DNA of 64,000 nucleotides from Patiria pectinifera. Its lineage: Eukaryota > Echinodermata > Asteroidea > Valvatida > Asterinidae. A program made the translations under genes and the position numbers. The notes under the pieces were generated by a model. The model saw only the letters and a list, made by a program, of their open reading frames with translations, searched no databases and was not told where the DNA came from. Of this stretch, positions 9,574 to 20,314 are shown one piece after another. Each line of letters starts with the position of its first letter. Within the stretch, counting starts at the first letter, position 1. The stretch is taken from NCBI GenBank assembly GCA_029964075.1, contig CM057135.1:3085001-3149000 (forward strand). Reading direction: 5' to 3'.

Positions 9574-11215
9574 TTGAGAGAGCTGAGAGGTTTAAAAATG
9601 GAGCTCACAATCAAAATAAAATACGAAAAAACCAAACCGGATGGTACGATAGAAACGATCGAAGCTACACATTATACCGATCAGAGAGTCGTTTTAAATC
9701 AAAGTCAAATAAAACAGGTTTTAAAAGAAGACATCGACCAGCTATTTAAAAAGGATGAAAGGTATACGAATCAAGGATCGGGTTGGGTTTTAAAAAAGAT
9801 AATGGCGTTGTATATCAACATCAAAAGGTTTAACCCCGTGAGGGGCAGTTCTTACATAGACCTACCCCCACATATCAAAAGAAAACAGGCGATGATTAAC
9901 ATTAAAAACAAAGACGACGAGTGTTTGAGATGGTGTTTGAAAGCCGCTCTTGGCTTGTATACGGATAAAGTAAAAAATAACATAAAAAACGACCCCAAAT
10001 ATAGCCCTCGCAAAGACAGACCTAGTATTTACACCAAAGACGACGGACTCAAATTTAAAGGCGTAGACTTTCCAACACCGATCGACCAGATACCAAAGAT
10101 GGAAAGACAAAATAATTTAACGATAAACGTATACGGTTATGAGGGGGAAATATATCCGTTATACGTGTCTAAAAACTATAAACCAGAGTCACGACCTATC
10201 GATCTGTTTTTGTTTTCTGAGGGCGACAAGCATCACTACTGCTGGATAAATAATTTTTCGAGATTGATTTACAACGTTACAAAACATAAAAGTAAGAAAT
10301 ATTTTTGTCGAAGGTGTCTGTGTCATTATAGAACGCAAGTAAAATTAGATAGACACATGACCGATTGTAATGGTATAGATACACATCCGTCAAAGATTGT
10401 ATTTCCTACCGCTAAGCGAAAATATGTAAATAACGAGTGGATAGTCGACGAAAACGATGTGCCAATATTAGAATTTAAAAACTACAGGTTTAAACAAAAA
10501 GCACCGTTTGTAGTTTACGCCGACTTTGAATCGATCTTAGAATAAAACTCGAACGATAAAAAGGACAACACGCAAAAGACAAACATTCACAAAGCAAGCG
10601 GTTACTCGTTGGTAGTAGTTAGATGCGACGGCACCAATGCGTATCAAGAGACTTATAGAGGTAAAGATGCCGCATCAAAGTTTGTCAATAAAATGTTAAA
10701 AATACAAAGCGACATAAATTGCATATTTAAAAAACCCCAACCCATGAAATTTAACGAGCGAGCTAAAGAACATCATGATAAAACAAGCACGTGTTGGATT
10801 TGCGAGAAACCAATTTATCCCAATTACTCGAGCAACTGTCGGTGCCAGAAACCCAAAAAACCAAAAACAGAAAAACAAATAAAAGAACATCAGTACGAAA
10901 ACAAAAATGGATTTACCGAGTCTAAATGTCTAGAATGCAAAAAGAAAATCAACAAATTTAGAAAGGTGAGAGATCACTGCCACGTCACGGGTAGATATAG
11001 AGGTGCCGCGCACGCCTACTGCAATCTAAAAATACAAGTTAAACCAGGTTTTACCCCCATACCGGTCGTCTTTCACAATCTGCAAAATTACGACGCTCAC
11101 TTGATCATGCAGAGTATTTCAGAGTACGATGACGAGAAGGAAATACAAGTTATCGCTAGAAATTCGGAAAAGTATATTTCGTTTTCGATCGGAAATATGC
11201 AATTTATAGACTCGT
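9574..11215 (+). pseudogene. Family B DNA polymerase (Polinton/adintovirus type), interrupted and cut by gap
   Basis: This is the N-terminal and exonuclease part of a protein-primed-type PolB. Visible in order: conserved RGSSYIDLP (residues about 90-98), a C2H2-like finger (CRRC to HMTDC, about 250-270), exonuclease motif I YADFES at about 315, then after an in-frame TAA at 10543-10545 a cysteine cluster (CWIC, CRC, CLEC), an endonuclease-VII-like DHCHVTGRYRG...YCN segment and exonuclease motif II FHNLQNYDAH. The downstream part is in the same frame, so one nonsense codon alone separates the halves. The polymerase palm would lie in the N gap from 11216. It would replicate the element's DNA. 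The stop indicates an inactive copy, unless it is an assembly error. Confidence 0.8.
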
Positions 11216-11715
11216 NNNNNNNNNNNNNNNNNNNNNNNNNNNNNNNNNNNNNNNNNNNNNNNNNNNNNNNNNNNNNNNNNNNNNNNNNNNNNNNNNNNNN
11301 NNNNNNNNNNNNNNNNNNNNNNNNNNNNNNNNNNNNNNNNNNNNNNNNNNNNNNNNNNNNNNNNNNNNNNNNNNNNNNNNNNNNNNNNNNNNNNNNNNNN
11401 NNNNNNNNNNNNNNNNNNNNNNNNNNNNNNNNNNNNNNNNNNNNNNNNNNNNNNNNNNNNNNNNNNNNNNNNNNNNNNNNNNNNNNNNNNNNNNNNNNNN
11501 NNNNNNNNNNNNNNNNNNNNNNNNNNNNNNNNNNNNNNNNNNNNNNNNNNNNNNNNNNNNNNNNNNNNNNNNNNNNNNNNNNNNNNNNNNNNNNNNNNNN
11601 NNNNNNNNNNNNNNNNNNNNNNNNNNNNNNNNNNNNNNNNNNNNNNNNNNNNNNNNNNNNNNNNNNNNNNNNNNNNNNNNNNNNNNNNNNNNNNNNNNNN
11701 NNNNNNNNNNNNNNN
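11216..11715. other. Assembly gap (500 N)
   Basis: Exactly 500 N, a conventional placeholder length, so the true distance is unknown. It separates the viral polymerase from an unrelated 25-bp satellite. Order and orientation across it should not be trusted. Confidence 0.98.
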
Positions 11716-12220
11716 TCTGATTGATATAACTTTTTATCTGTCTGGCTTACATGATTTTTTATCCATTAAAAAAACATGACTATTTATCCGTCTGGTTTAC
11801 ACCACTATTGATCCATCTGAAATTACACGACTATTGATCTATCTGGTTTACACGACTATTTATCCGTCTGCTTTACACGACTATTTATCCGTCTGGTTTA
11901 CACAACTATTTATCTGTCTGGTTTACACAACTATTGATCCATCTGGTTTATGCTACTATTTATCAGTCTGGTTTACACGACTATTTATCCGTCTGGTTTA
12001 CACGACTATTGATCCGTCTGGTTTACACGACTATTTAACCTTCTGGTTTACAAGACTATTTATCCGTCTGGTTTACACGACTATTTATCCGTCTGGTTTA
12101 CACGACTATTGATCTGTCTGGTTTACACGACTATTTATCCGTCTGGTTTACACGACTATTTATCCTTCTAGCTTACAAGACTATTTGTCCTTCTGGCTTA
12201 CACAACTATTTGCAAATTGT
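11716..12220. repeat. 25-bp satellite array
   Basis: About 20 copies of CTGGTTTACACGACTATTTATCCGT with scattered substitutions (TTTATCC versus TTGATCC, CACGA versus CACAA). It begins directly at the gap, so it may extend into it. Open frames through the array are repeat artefacts. Confidence 0.9.
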
Positions 12221-12369
12221 AATCTCTTACAATTTCATTTGGATTCACAGCTGAAAATTATCTTCTTGTTTGTTTGCAAATTAACAATGTCCAATATTAT
12301 TGGAAACACTCAAAATACAACCAAACCATTTTTCAAAATTGAGCAATACAAACTAATTCATTTATAAAA

Positions 12370-15162
12370 TCACAACCGAATAATGACTGCTTCGTGGTAG
12401 CTGTAGTAAGTTGGACTAATTTGGACATCAATACAATCTATGTTTCTGCCATAAACATGGTCAAGTAAAGTGCCTTTTTCAGTTGTTGCATGACTTACAC
12501 ACTGAATATATCCATGATCTTGCATTGATTTCTTCACACAAGATTCTTTGTTCATGATATCTTCATTAAAATCACCCATAACAATGCACTTGTTTGAAAT
12601 CTTGTGTATCTCATTCAACAACATATCCAACGCCTCTACAAATGCCTTTAATGTATATGACGGTGGTCGGTAAAGTATAACAACAACTATTGGTAATGAC
12701 TCATTTGAAATTACATGTAACTCAAATGCGATGTATTCAAGATTGTTGACTGGCAAATTTATCCTACTGAACACTCTGTCCTTTTTGCCACACACAGCTA
12801 CGCCACCATGACACTGTTCTTTCAACATACATGCCACATGACTGGAGTTATCATAAGACATACTTCTTGGTTGGTGATACCATTTATAGTCACTCATATC
12901 CATATCACAATCAAAGTTTCTGTCAGTCCATGTTTCTGTCAGGCAAATGAAATCACACGACAACATTTCATTGTTAGTTTTTAAATCCATTACATGTGCC
13001 TGAAGTCCTTGAATATTATGCATAGCAATGCTTGTGCTGAAACATACATTTTGTACATCACCCTTGATTTCATTTTCATCACCTACATTATTGCTTTCCT
13101 TTTCAACAGACTCCTCAATGTACGGTGGCATTTTAGTCATTGCTTCAGCTACTGCCTCATTACAATAAATGTACTTTTCATCAAACCCTTCTATCACAAG
13201 ACCATTCAGTGAAACAACTCTACTCAAACTAACATAGGCTTGTCCTGCTGAAAATGTACGGTTCAAACTTACAACTGCCTTTTCCAAACTCAAACCCTGA
13301 ACCTTGTGAGCTGTACATGCCCAAGCTAACTTGAGTGGAAACTGATGTCGGACACACTGTTTATTCAAGTTTTCTTCAACCATTTCAATACTGACAGTAT
13401 CTCTATCATTAATACATGAACTTTGTTTCAATTTTGATCCAATACTCTTATTGTCAAATTTTACTTTAATCAACTTAGGTGACTGCTCACGATCATTAGC
13501 TAATACAATTGCATTTACAGTTCCAAATACTCCATTAACAAGTCCATCAGATACATCAAGGTTCCTTGTAAGCATGATTCTAGCACCAACACCAAGCCAC
13601 AAAGAATCAGGTAAATTAGTATTTGACGATTTCTTGACTGATTTCCGAACTGATATCATTTTCCCACTTTTTGCATCTTTCTGGAAATCTTTAGCACATA
13701 CACAATCTGAACATTTAGTAAATAGAGTCTGTGTATTGTACTCATCCACTTGTTTATTGCAGGGATAAATATGCACAGCATCGGTCCAATCTTCTCCAGT
13801 CTCACGTGATTGTAACAGTCTCTTATCATCAGCTCCTAAGCTTTCCTTTCTCTTTCTGATTCGTAATCTATTCAATACTTCAGCAAACTGTGCATCATCC
13901 TTTTGTCTCATTATCTCAGTCAGTTCTACTTTAACAAAATTATCATTCCACAAGTCAGTTGTAACATCAGTCTGGTACAAAGATTTTGCTTTTACTGGGG
14001 GCAACTGATAAAAATCACCAACGGCCAATACACTGACATTTCCAAAAGGACTATGATTCCTTGATTGTTTTATCTGTCGCAGACGACCATGAACATAGCA
14101 CAAGAGTTTATGACCCACCATTGAAATCTCATCAACAATCAGAATTTCTAGTTGCCTCAATTTATGTCGCAGTGGACTGATCTTTTCTTCACTCAGTGGT
14201 TGATATGGCAATCTCACATTTGTTGTTATTGACAAAGCACTGTGAATTGTGGCACCATGTATATTATATGCAGCAACACCTGTAGGCGCTGTAAGCAAAA
14301 CTGAGATGTCGTCTGGATTTTCTACCATTCTTCCAAAAAGTCTTGTTGCCTCATAATAAATACATTTAATCAAATGGCTTTTCCCTGTGCCTGCTCCACC
14401 AGTGACACATACATGGAACGGTTCAGGATTTTTACCATTCACTTTGTCCAAACAAAATTGTCTGACTTTGTAAAACACCTGTTTTTGTTTAGTATTGAGA
14501 CACCTCAACAAATTCATTGCTTCTTGTTTGGATACATTTAATCTCAGTGGTTCAATAGTATATTTCATATCATCGTCTTTCTTGGATTTCAAATCAGGAA
14601 TATCTGACTCCTTGTCACTCTCTTCCACTTGTGCTTGTTGCTGTCCTTCACATTCAAGTCTGTCCCTTTCACTCTCTGGAGCTATCAATGCCCAAGCATC
14701 TTCTTGTGGACCAAACTTCTCCAGCATTTCCTCAGCTTCATCTACTGCCTTAGCATTAGCTTCATACAATGACTGGTTATTTTCAACAATAATTCTAACA
14801 GGTTTCAAAATTCCACCAAACTTAATAATGCCATTTCTATAAAATTCCTCGTATGTATCAAACTGTTCCGGTTTTAGCTGGGCATCAACACGATATGGAA
14901 GGTACAACTGTAGTATGCTCTGGTAGTACTTTTCAGGACATTTTGCTAATGAAAATCTAGGAAATCGTATAACAGCTGGATCAGTTCGACTTCGTTTCTG
15001 TATGTGGCCTAAACCATTCTTCAATTCATAAACTGGTGAACGAGTTGTTTTAGCCATGTTTGTATATATAACTCTATAATCTGAGCAAAATGTTGCCAAG
15101 CACATTGTGTCAAATGTGTCAGTATTTGGTCTTGCTAGGTACCTATCGACTCTACTAGTCAT
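12370..15162 (-). CDS. Helentron Pif1-type helicase with C-terminal endonuclease domain
   Basis: 930 residues. Residues about 215-690 form a Pif1/RecD-like superfamily 1 helicase: Walker A GGAGTGKS (255-262), TAPTGVAA, Walker B LIVDEISM (341-348), GDFYQLPPV, and a C-terminal AHKVQGLSLEKAVVSL / QAYVSLSRV block. Residues about 735-930 form an endonuclease-exonuclease-phosphatase domain: HNIQGLQ, CLTETW, ILYRPPS, GDFNEDI, LLDHVYG and a final YSYHEAVIIRL. This endonuclease fused behind the helicase distinguishes Helentrons from canonical Helitrons. It would unwind donor DNA and act with Rep in rolling-circle transposition. Its start (TSRVDRYLARP) directly follows a break: the segment that normally links Rep to the helicase is missing, with a 13-base duplication (TCCAAATATTATC, about 15161-15193) at the junction. 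The helicase itself is open throughout. Confidence 0.88.
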   Translation of the reverse strand: MTSRVDRYLARPNTDTFDTMCLATFCSDYRVIYTNMAKTTRSPVYELKNGLGHIQKRSRTDPAVIRFPRFSLAKCPEKYYQSILQLYLPYRVDAQLKPEQFDTYEEFYRNGIIKFGGILKPVRIIVENNQSLYEANAKAVDEAEEMLEKFGPQEDAWALIAPESERDRLECEGQQQAQVEESDKESDIPDLKSKKDDDMKYTIEPLRLNVSKQEAMNLLRCLNTKQKQVFYKVRQFCLDKVNGKNPEPFHVCVTGGAGTGKSHLIKCIYYEATRLFGRMVENPDDISVLLTAPTGVAAYNIHGATIHSALSITTNVRLPYQPLSEEKISPLRHKLRQLEILIVDEISMVGHKLLCYVHGRLRQIKQSRNHSPFGNVSVLAVGDFYQLPPVKAKSLYQTDVTTDLWNDNFVKVELTEIMRQKDDAQFAEVLNRLRIRKRKESLGADDKRLLQSRETGEDWTDAVHIYPCNKQVDEYNTQTLFTKCSDCVCAKDFQKDAKSGKMISVRKSVKKSSNTNLPDSLWLGVGARIMLTRNLDVSDGLVNGVFGTVNAIVLANDREQSPKLIKVKFDNKSIGSKLKQSSCINDRDTVSIEMVEENLNKQCVRHQFPLKLAWACTAHKVQGLSLEKAVVSLNRTFSAGQAYVSLSRVVSLNGLVIEGFDEKYIYCNEAVAEAMTKMPPYIEESVEKESNNVGDENEIKGDVQNVCFSTSIAMHNIQGLQAHVMDLKTNNEMLSCDFICLTETWTDRNFDCDMDMSDYKWYHQPRSMSYDNSSHVACMLKEQCHGGVAVCGKKDRVFSRINLPVNNLEYIAFELHVISNESLPIVVVILYRPPSYTLKAFVEALDMLLNEIHKISNKCIVMGDFNEDIMNKESCVKKSMQDHGYIQCVSHATTEKGTLLDHVYGRNIDCIDVQISPTYYSYHEAVIIRL

Positions 15163-15191
15163 CCAAATATTATCATCTTATCCAAATATTA

Positions 15192-17387
15192 TCAGCCAAT
15201 TTCCCGCATGCTCTGTCTTGCATCCAAATTTCCTTTCTGAGCCTCCGCCTGAGCATGTGACAACAGCATACCCATTTCACGCTCAGCTTTGGACATATAC
15301 GATACCACGTAGGCAACACAAGCATAGGCGTCACAAATATACTGAATATCCATGTTTGCATTCCAGCATCTTATCAAATCTGGATTGTACAAATTAACCC
15401 ATACATCCTGTGGTTGTCTCTTATAAACTAAACTCGTTTTGTGACTTAATACATCATTAGCTTTTTCAAAATCACTTTGTGTCAAATTTATACTTGCAAA
15501 CAATTCATTGGTTGTCATGTGTTCATTCTCAGTTTTCTGTATTGCAGTCCATATTGATTGCAACAATTCCTTAGCCTTATTTTTTTCACTGCTTTCACCA
15601 TTAGTTTGATCCTTATCGTCTGTTGGCATGGGCTCAGTAATGAATGTTTGTTCAGATGGAGGTCTTGGGAAATTAAACCTACACTCAGTACCCTTCTTTT
15701 TACATGACTTGGAATGCTTTCTGCTGTGCAACTGTACATGACTAATAATTTCATTTAATTCTTCATCCTTTGATGGTAATTTTCAACTTATATATTTGTC
15801 AACAAACTGCACAACCTCTCTTTCACTGTCATCTCCCAACTTTGGTGCATTTTCAATCTAGAAAAGACAATGTGTATGTGGCGACACCCTTTGTTGAAAT
15901 TCTACTCTGTAAAAATAGTCTATGACTTTTCCTATCGGTTCAGCTCTGGACAGTATAACATCTCTCAGAAACGTATGGAATCGCTGATCAAACATTCTCG
16001 CAGCAGTTACAGGATTACTTCGCAATATGGTGCATTTCTCATTCCAGTCCAAATCTTCTACATCTCTAGAATCACCTTGCTGTCTTAAAATTGTATTGAT
16101 TACCTCAGGCCACCGCATATCTGCTGCAGAAAATGAACAAAACCATGTTGGTATTCATAACTGCCTGATCATAGCCAAAACATCTTTCTGTGCTGCTTGC
16201 CAGTATGGGGGTGTACCACGAATAGGCTTGAGACATTTATATCCACTATCTGACTTCAACATATCTTGTAATTGGTCCCTGTCATTGATCATGGAGGCAT
16301 TCACACTGTCACCATTATACTTTTTATCAGATCCTTTTCGCAATGCAATAGAAACACTTGACATAACTCTCTGAATCTCTGACAAATACTGAGCATAAAA
16401 GATATATTGAGTACACATTGCAAATCTATTATCAACATTCATCAATCGGTTATGGAAGTATCGGCAAAGTGTCAATTTCACTTCACGATCATCATCAAAA
16501 ATAGGTTGACCTGTCGGAAATAATGCCGGAAAGCATTTGGCTTCGTTACCCTTTTCCATTAACACTCTGATTGGACTATTGCCTTCACATGGAGCCACAC
16601 ACAGCACTTCCTCAAAATACTGATCTAGTATTTCCTGTCCTACATTAATTGGCTGAAGACAAGTATCTAATGCAATGCCTTGTAAACGATCGTCATCAGT
16701 TTCCTCATCACTGTTACCGCTTTCATCGTTGGCTTCTTCTTTGACATTATGTACAGACTGATCCATTTCATTATTATCTTCACACAATGGATTATCCCAA
16801 TCAGCATTTATTTCAATGCCACTGAACCATTTATTATTAAGTTGAAGATATCGTAACGCATTCTCCACATTTTCTTTACTCACAAACTGATATTGATAAT
16901 ATCCTTTATAAGTCAATTTCCTCTTCAACTTCACACGGATCATCTGATCATCGTTTTGAGACCTTGGCAATGCTTTCACTGTATCTGTTATATTTGATGG
17001 CACACATACAACTGGACCTCGTACACCATGTTGTCCTCCTTTAGGCAATGCAATCATTTTCATGAACGGTACATTGATTGCAATTAGATGCTCTTCTAAC
17101 GTATTCAAACAAGCTAATTCCTCTGGGATGTCCATCAGGTTTAAATTATTCACATTAGCTTCAGCAGGGACTTTATTAACTAGTAATTTCCTGTGAAAGG
17201 TATAACATATCCATAAACATGATATGCTTGATTCTGCACTCATACACTTGGATTCACAATGATCACTACAAGTATGTAGATATTTCTCACTAATTGATGT
17301 CTGATCTCTGTATTTGTACAGGTTACACTGGACAACTTGCTTTTGAAACAGCAGTTTATGACAGCAAGCACACACATACTCAGGTCA
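15192..17387 (-). pseudogene. Helentron Rep (HUH) segment with in-frame stops
   Basis: A single reading frame with nonsense codons at 17385-17387 (TGA), 16155-16157 (TGA), 15858-15860 (TAG) and 15783-15785 (TGA). It begins with a cysteine-rich EYVCACCHKLL segment. The middle has the conserved FPALFPTGQ, and MRWPEV, RQQG and [14 protein letters not shown] near 15860-16118. The HTH is the HUH metal-binding motif of Rep nucleases. A CKKKG...CRFNFPRPP block follows at about 15670-15715. Reps nick and join single strands in rolling-circle transposition. The stops sit where family members have sense codons (for example a Trp directly after HCLF), consistent with point decay. I infer a non-functional copy. 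Confidence 0.82.
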
Positions 17388-18394
17388 TTTAGCTATGCTT
17401 TCTTGAAACGCCTTTGTAACAAAACCAATTTTACGTCTTTTCTCTTTGTTAATTACAGCACGTCTGTAATTCATCTTTGCCAGACTTTTACGATATTCAC
17501 TATTTATTTTATACTTCCTTTTTCGATACTTTATTAACTTTGCCCTGTAAGATGTCACACATCGGTATTTCTTTTTGATACTTGCAATGAGCTTTCCTCT
17601 ATATAAAGCATTGCCATGATATTTACATTTAGCTCTATTAATTTTCTTCTGTCTGTAACCAGGATCTTTATGGTACTGTGCTTTACACTTATTTTTTTTC
17701 ATAATTTATTAGCTTATTTCTATATCCTGCATCATCACGGTACTTTCTTTTCCCCTTATTGATTTTGTTTTGTCTGTATTCAGGATTATTGTAATACTTT
17801 GTTTTTCCCTCATTGATTACCTTGATTCTGTATTCAGCATTATCACAATATTTGCTTTTCAACATGGTGATCAACTTCACTCTGTACTCAGGATTCTGGC
17901 TATACTTTGTTTTCCCCTTAGCAATCAGCTTCTCTCTGTACTCAGGATTCTGGCAATACTTGGCTTTCCCCTTGCTGATTTTCTTCTCTCTATATTCAGG
18001 ATTTTCATGGTAATTTCTTTTCCCACTATTTTTTTTCTTTTCTTTGTATTCTTGATTGTTACAATATTTTTCTTTTTTATTGTTTAAAATACCTTCTTTA
18101 TGCATTTCATTGTTATAGTTTCTTCTTTCAGCCTTTAATCGCTCTGTTTTAAAGTCCATGTCACTATTGTACTTTATTTTTAGCAATTCCTTCATTCTTT
18201 TGGTAGTTCTTCTGGTTATACATCTTTTTACTTTGCTTTTGCTCTTCACTCCTATTTTTTTCACCTTTCACCTTTTCTGCATACCTTTCCTTATCTTTTT
18301 CTCTTTTCCTTCTTTGTTGTAATTTTGTATTTGCTCGCTTACGTCTTTTACACTTTGAATTCTTTTCTGATTTACTGGAGGTACCATTTTTCAC
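17385..18394 (-). pseudogene. Helentron lysine-rich tandem-repeat segment
   Basis: On the minus strand three partly overlapping frames (18394-18164, 18264-17689, 17702-17385) encode a chain of about 16-17-residue units of the form KYxxNPEYREKxIxKGK. At least ten units are visible, extremely rich in Lys, Tyr and Arg. The breaks between the three frames are frameshifts. Similar basic repeats are known in large Helitron/Helentron proteins of fish and invertebrates. A DNA- or RNA-binding linker role is plausible but unproven. It joins in frame to the Rep segment through a TGA at 17385. Confidence 0.6.
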
Positions 18395-18417
18395 ACATTC
18401 TGCTCCTTTATTATTGG

Positions 18418-18879
18418 TTACTTTTTGTTGTCCATTACCAGATTGCCTTCTTGATGAGTCGATTCATGAACTGACAACACAACATCATAGTGAATTCTAC
18501 GCCTATGGTACAAGTATATTGCCTCATCTAATGTTGCAGTCTCTCTCTCAAAGGTGCTTGCAGAAAAAACATACCACTTATTTACATCTTCAAATGTATA
18601 TATGTCTGTATGCAGCATGTGTGCCATTGCCATGATTTCAACCTCTGTAGCCCACACTCCAGAGTCAAACATTCTTTGCCTTATGACATATTCTGCCACA
18701 TTAACAAATCCTTGTCGCAGAAAACCATTGAATTTATCTCCATTTTTCAACAAGTGATTGACAGTAGCCATTCTTAACTGCAAATGATTATCTTCAGATC
18801 CTGACACAGCAAATGATATAGCCCTGAAAAAGCAGTTGCCATCTCCTTTAATTTTCTTCACTGAATCAGGTCGTCCCAT
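18418..18879 (-). CDS. Helentron OTU-type cysteine protease domain
   Basis: About 150 residues. KKIKGDGNCFFRAISFAVSGSE near the start is the OTU catalytic Asp and Cys motif (D, then GNCFFR), ending with IYLYHRRRIHYDVVLS, where the His of IHYDVV is the catalytic histidine. OTU domains cleave ubiquitin chains and are a known accessory of Helentron polyproteins. It is in the same frame as the upstream segment (19686), with a TAA at 18922-18924 between them. Catalytic residues look intact. Confidence 0.8.
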   Translation of the reverse strand: MGRPDSVKKIKGDGNCFFRAISFAVSGSEDNHLQLRMATVNHLLKNGDKFNGFLRQGFVNVAEYVIRQRMFDSGVWATEVEIMAMAHMLHTDIYTFEDVNKWYVFSASTFERETATLDEAIYLYHRRRIHYDVVLSVHESTHQEGNLVMDNKK

Positions 18880-18921
18880 CTCTTCACATGTATCTGAAAC
18901 CTCATTACAGTCCAGAGATAC

Positions 18922-20314
18922 TTAACCTATTCTATGCTCTCTACATACTGCCTGCTTCCTATTATAAGTCAGGGGAACAAATTTAAACCTTTGCATCTGG
19001 ACCATCTCCATAATTTCAACATCACTGTTGTCATCGGCTTTAGTGCTGCGACTCATTTCACTGCAACTATGTTTGTTGCCTTCCTTCAAATTATTTGGTA
19101 GATCCGTACATGTCCTTGACAAGCCACTACCAGAACCAACAACATCTACTATAGACCCAGAGTTTCCTTCATCCAGTTTTGCTTTATTGCGATCACTCCT
19201 TGCCAGTACTGAATCATCGTTTTCCTCTGTACATATACATGCATCAGCATCGTGTCTTTCCTCATCATCTAACCACACAGATACACATGTAACTTCAAAC
19301 TGCTCATTATCAGACGAGCACATAGACTTTGCCAAATCACTACAATACCTGTGTACATCTTGCCAAGTAGCAACACGTTTCAACAGACTTGTTCCTTCAC
19401 TGACTTGGCAACCTTGCTGGTTTCTAGAGTGAGAATCAAAGATATAATACATGCCATCTTGAGCAATTACAACAAATGTATTTCCATGGAAACATATGAA
19501 ACTTGCATAGTGTTGTTGAAGACTCTGTTCTAATGTACGATTCAGTGACACCATATGAAATTCCGGCAAATTACACTCTTCTCCAAAAGTACCACATACA
19601 GGATCATGAAACCTCATACTGAAATGATGATTGAGTAAATCCAATTCATTTGGCAGTTCATTTATCAACAAGTATCGATTATTCACTGTAGAACTTCTGG
19701 ATATTTAGTCTGTATAACTCATTTCCAGTATTTAGTGTAGTATCAATATCACTACAAGACCAGTCTTTCAACTCTTTGACTTTACTGTATAAAACACAGC
19801 ACAAACTGTTCGGTACATATTGTTTTCCTGAACTCCATCCAAATCTATGATGACCTTGATGAAAACTTCCCTGCACGATCATGGTGTCTGATCCATTACA
19901 GCTTTTATCTCGAGTGGAACTCTTTCCTCTACTACTTTTTCTCTCTTGATTGTGTTTGCCTCCCACAGATTTACTTGTTTCATGTTGCAAAGTTTTGCAT
20001 TTTTTGACATTACCTTTCACATCATGCTCGCTATCTAAAACTTCATGTGCATTTTGTACATGTACCTCCTTTTGTTTACGTTTTGTTTCACCACTTTTAT
20101 TGTCACTTGATAAATGCCGTTTCCTACTAACTGGATATGCTGTTTCACGTCGTTTCACAATTGTATTCACCTTGCAAATTCTTTGATTGACAACTCTGTT
20201 CACCAGTTTTACTGCCCTTATCAACACTGTCTTCAACCTTTCCATTTCTTGCACCTCTTCTACCCCTCCTTCCAACAGGTTTGGACATGCTAGTTTGATT
20301 TTCATCTGTATCAT
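18922..20314 (-). pseudogene. Helentron C76-like (herpesvirus tegument-type) protease segment, broken
   Basis: Two minus-strand frames (20314-19679 and 19686-18922) overlap by 8 bases and together resemble a papain-fold protease of peptidase family C76 type. The first carries GSFHQGHHRFGWSSGKQYVP then NSLCCVLY. The second has LINELPNELDL, FVVIAQDGMYYIFDSHSRN (presumed catalytic His) and GTSLLKR. In related proteins the segment reads GKQC, so the presumed catalytic cysteine is Tyr here (my recollection of the family, to be checked). Upstream the sequence is basic and low complexity. With a frameshift and a TAA at 18922, this domain is probably inactive. Confidence 0.55.

Larger units (their letters stand above)
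8815..11215 (+). mobile_element. Polinton/Maverick-like (adintovirus-like) element, polymerase-end fragment
   Basis: The terminal repeat (8815-9060), a small SAP/HeH protein gene (9125-9553) and a family B DNA polymerase gene (from 9574) all point rightward and are cut by the assembly gap at 11216. Base use (AT-rich, lysine/asparagine-rich proteins) differs from surrounding genes and matches the second fragment at 55-64 kb. The rest of this copy is in or lost at the gap. Since the DNA right of the gap is an unrelated satellite, this copy may be truncated or wrongly scaffolded. Confidence 0.7.

Noticed and set aside
11716..12220. CRISPR-like array of 25-bp repeats
   Set aside because: Units are directly adjacent with no spacers, and the context is eukaryotic; it is a satellite.
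14495..14842. Plus-strand serine-rich ORF inside the helicase region
   Set aside because: Antisense shadow of the acidic linker of the Helentron helicase.
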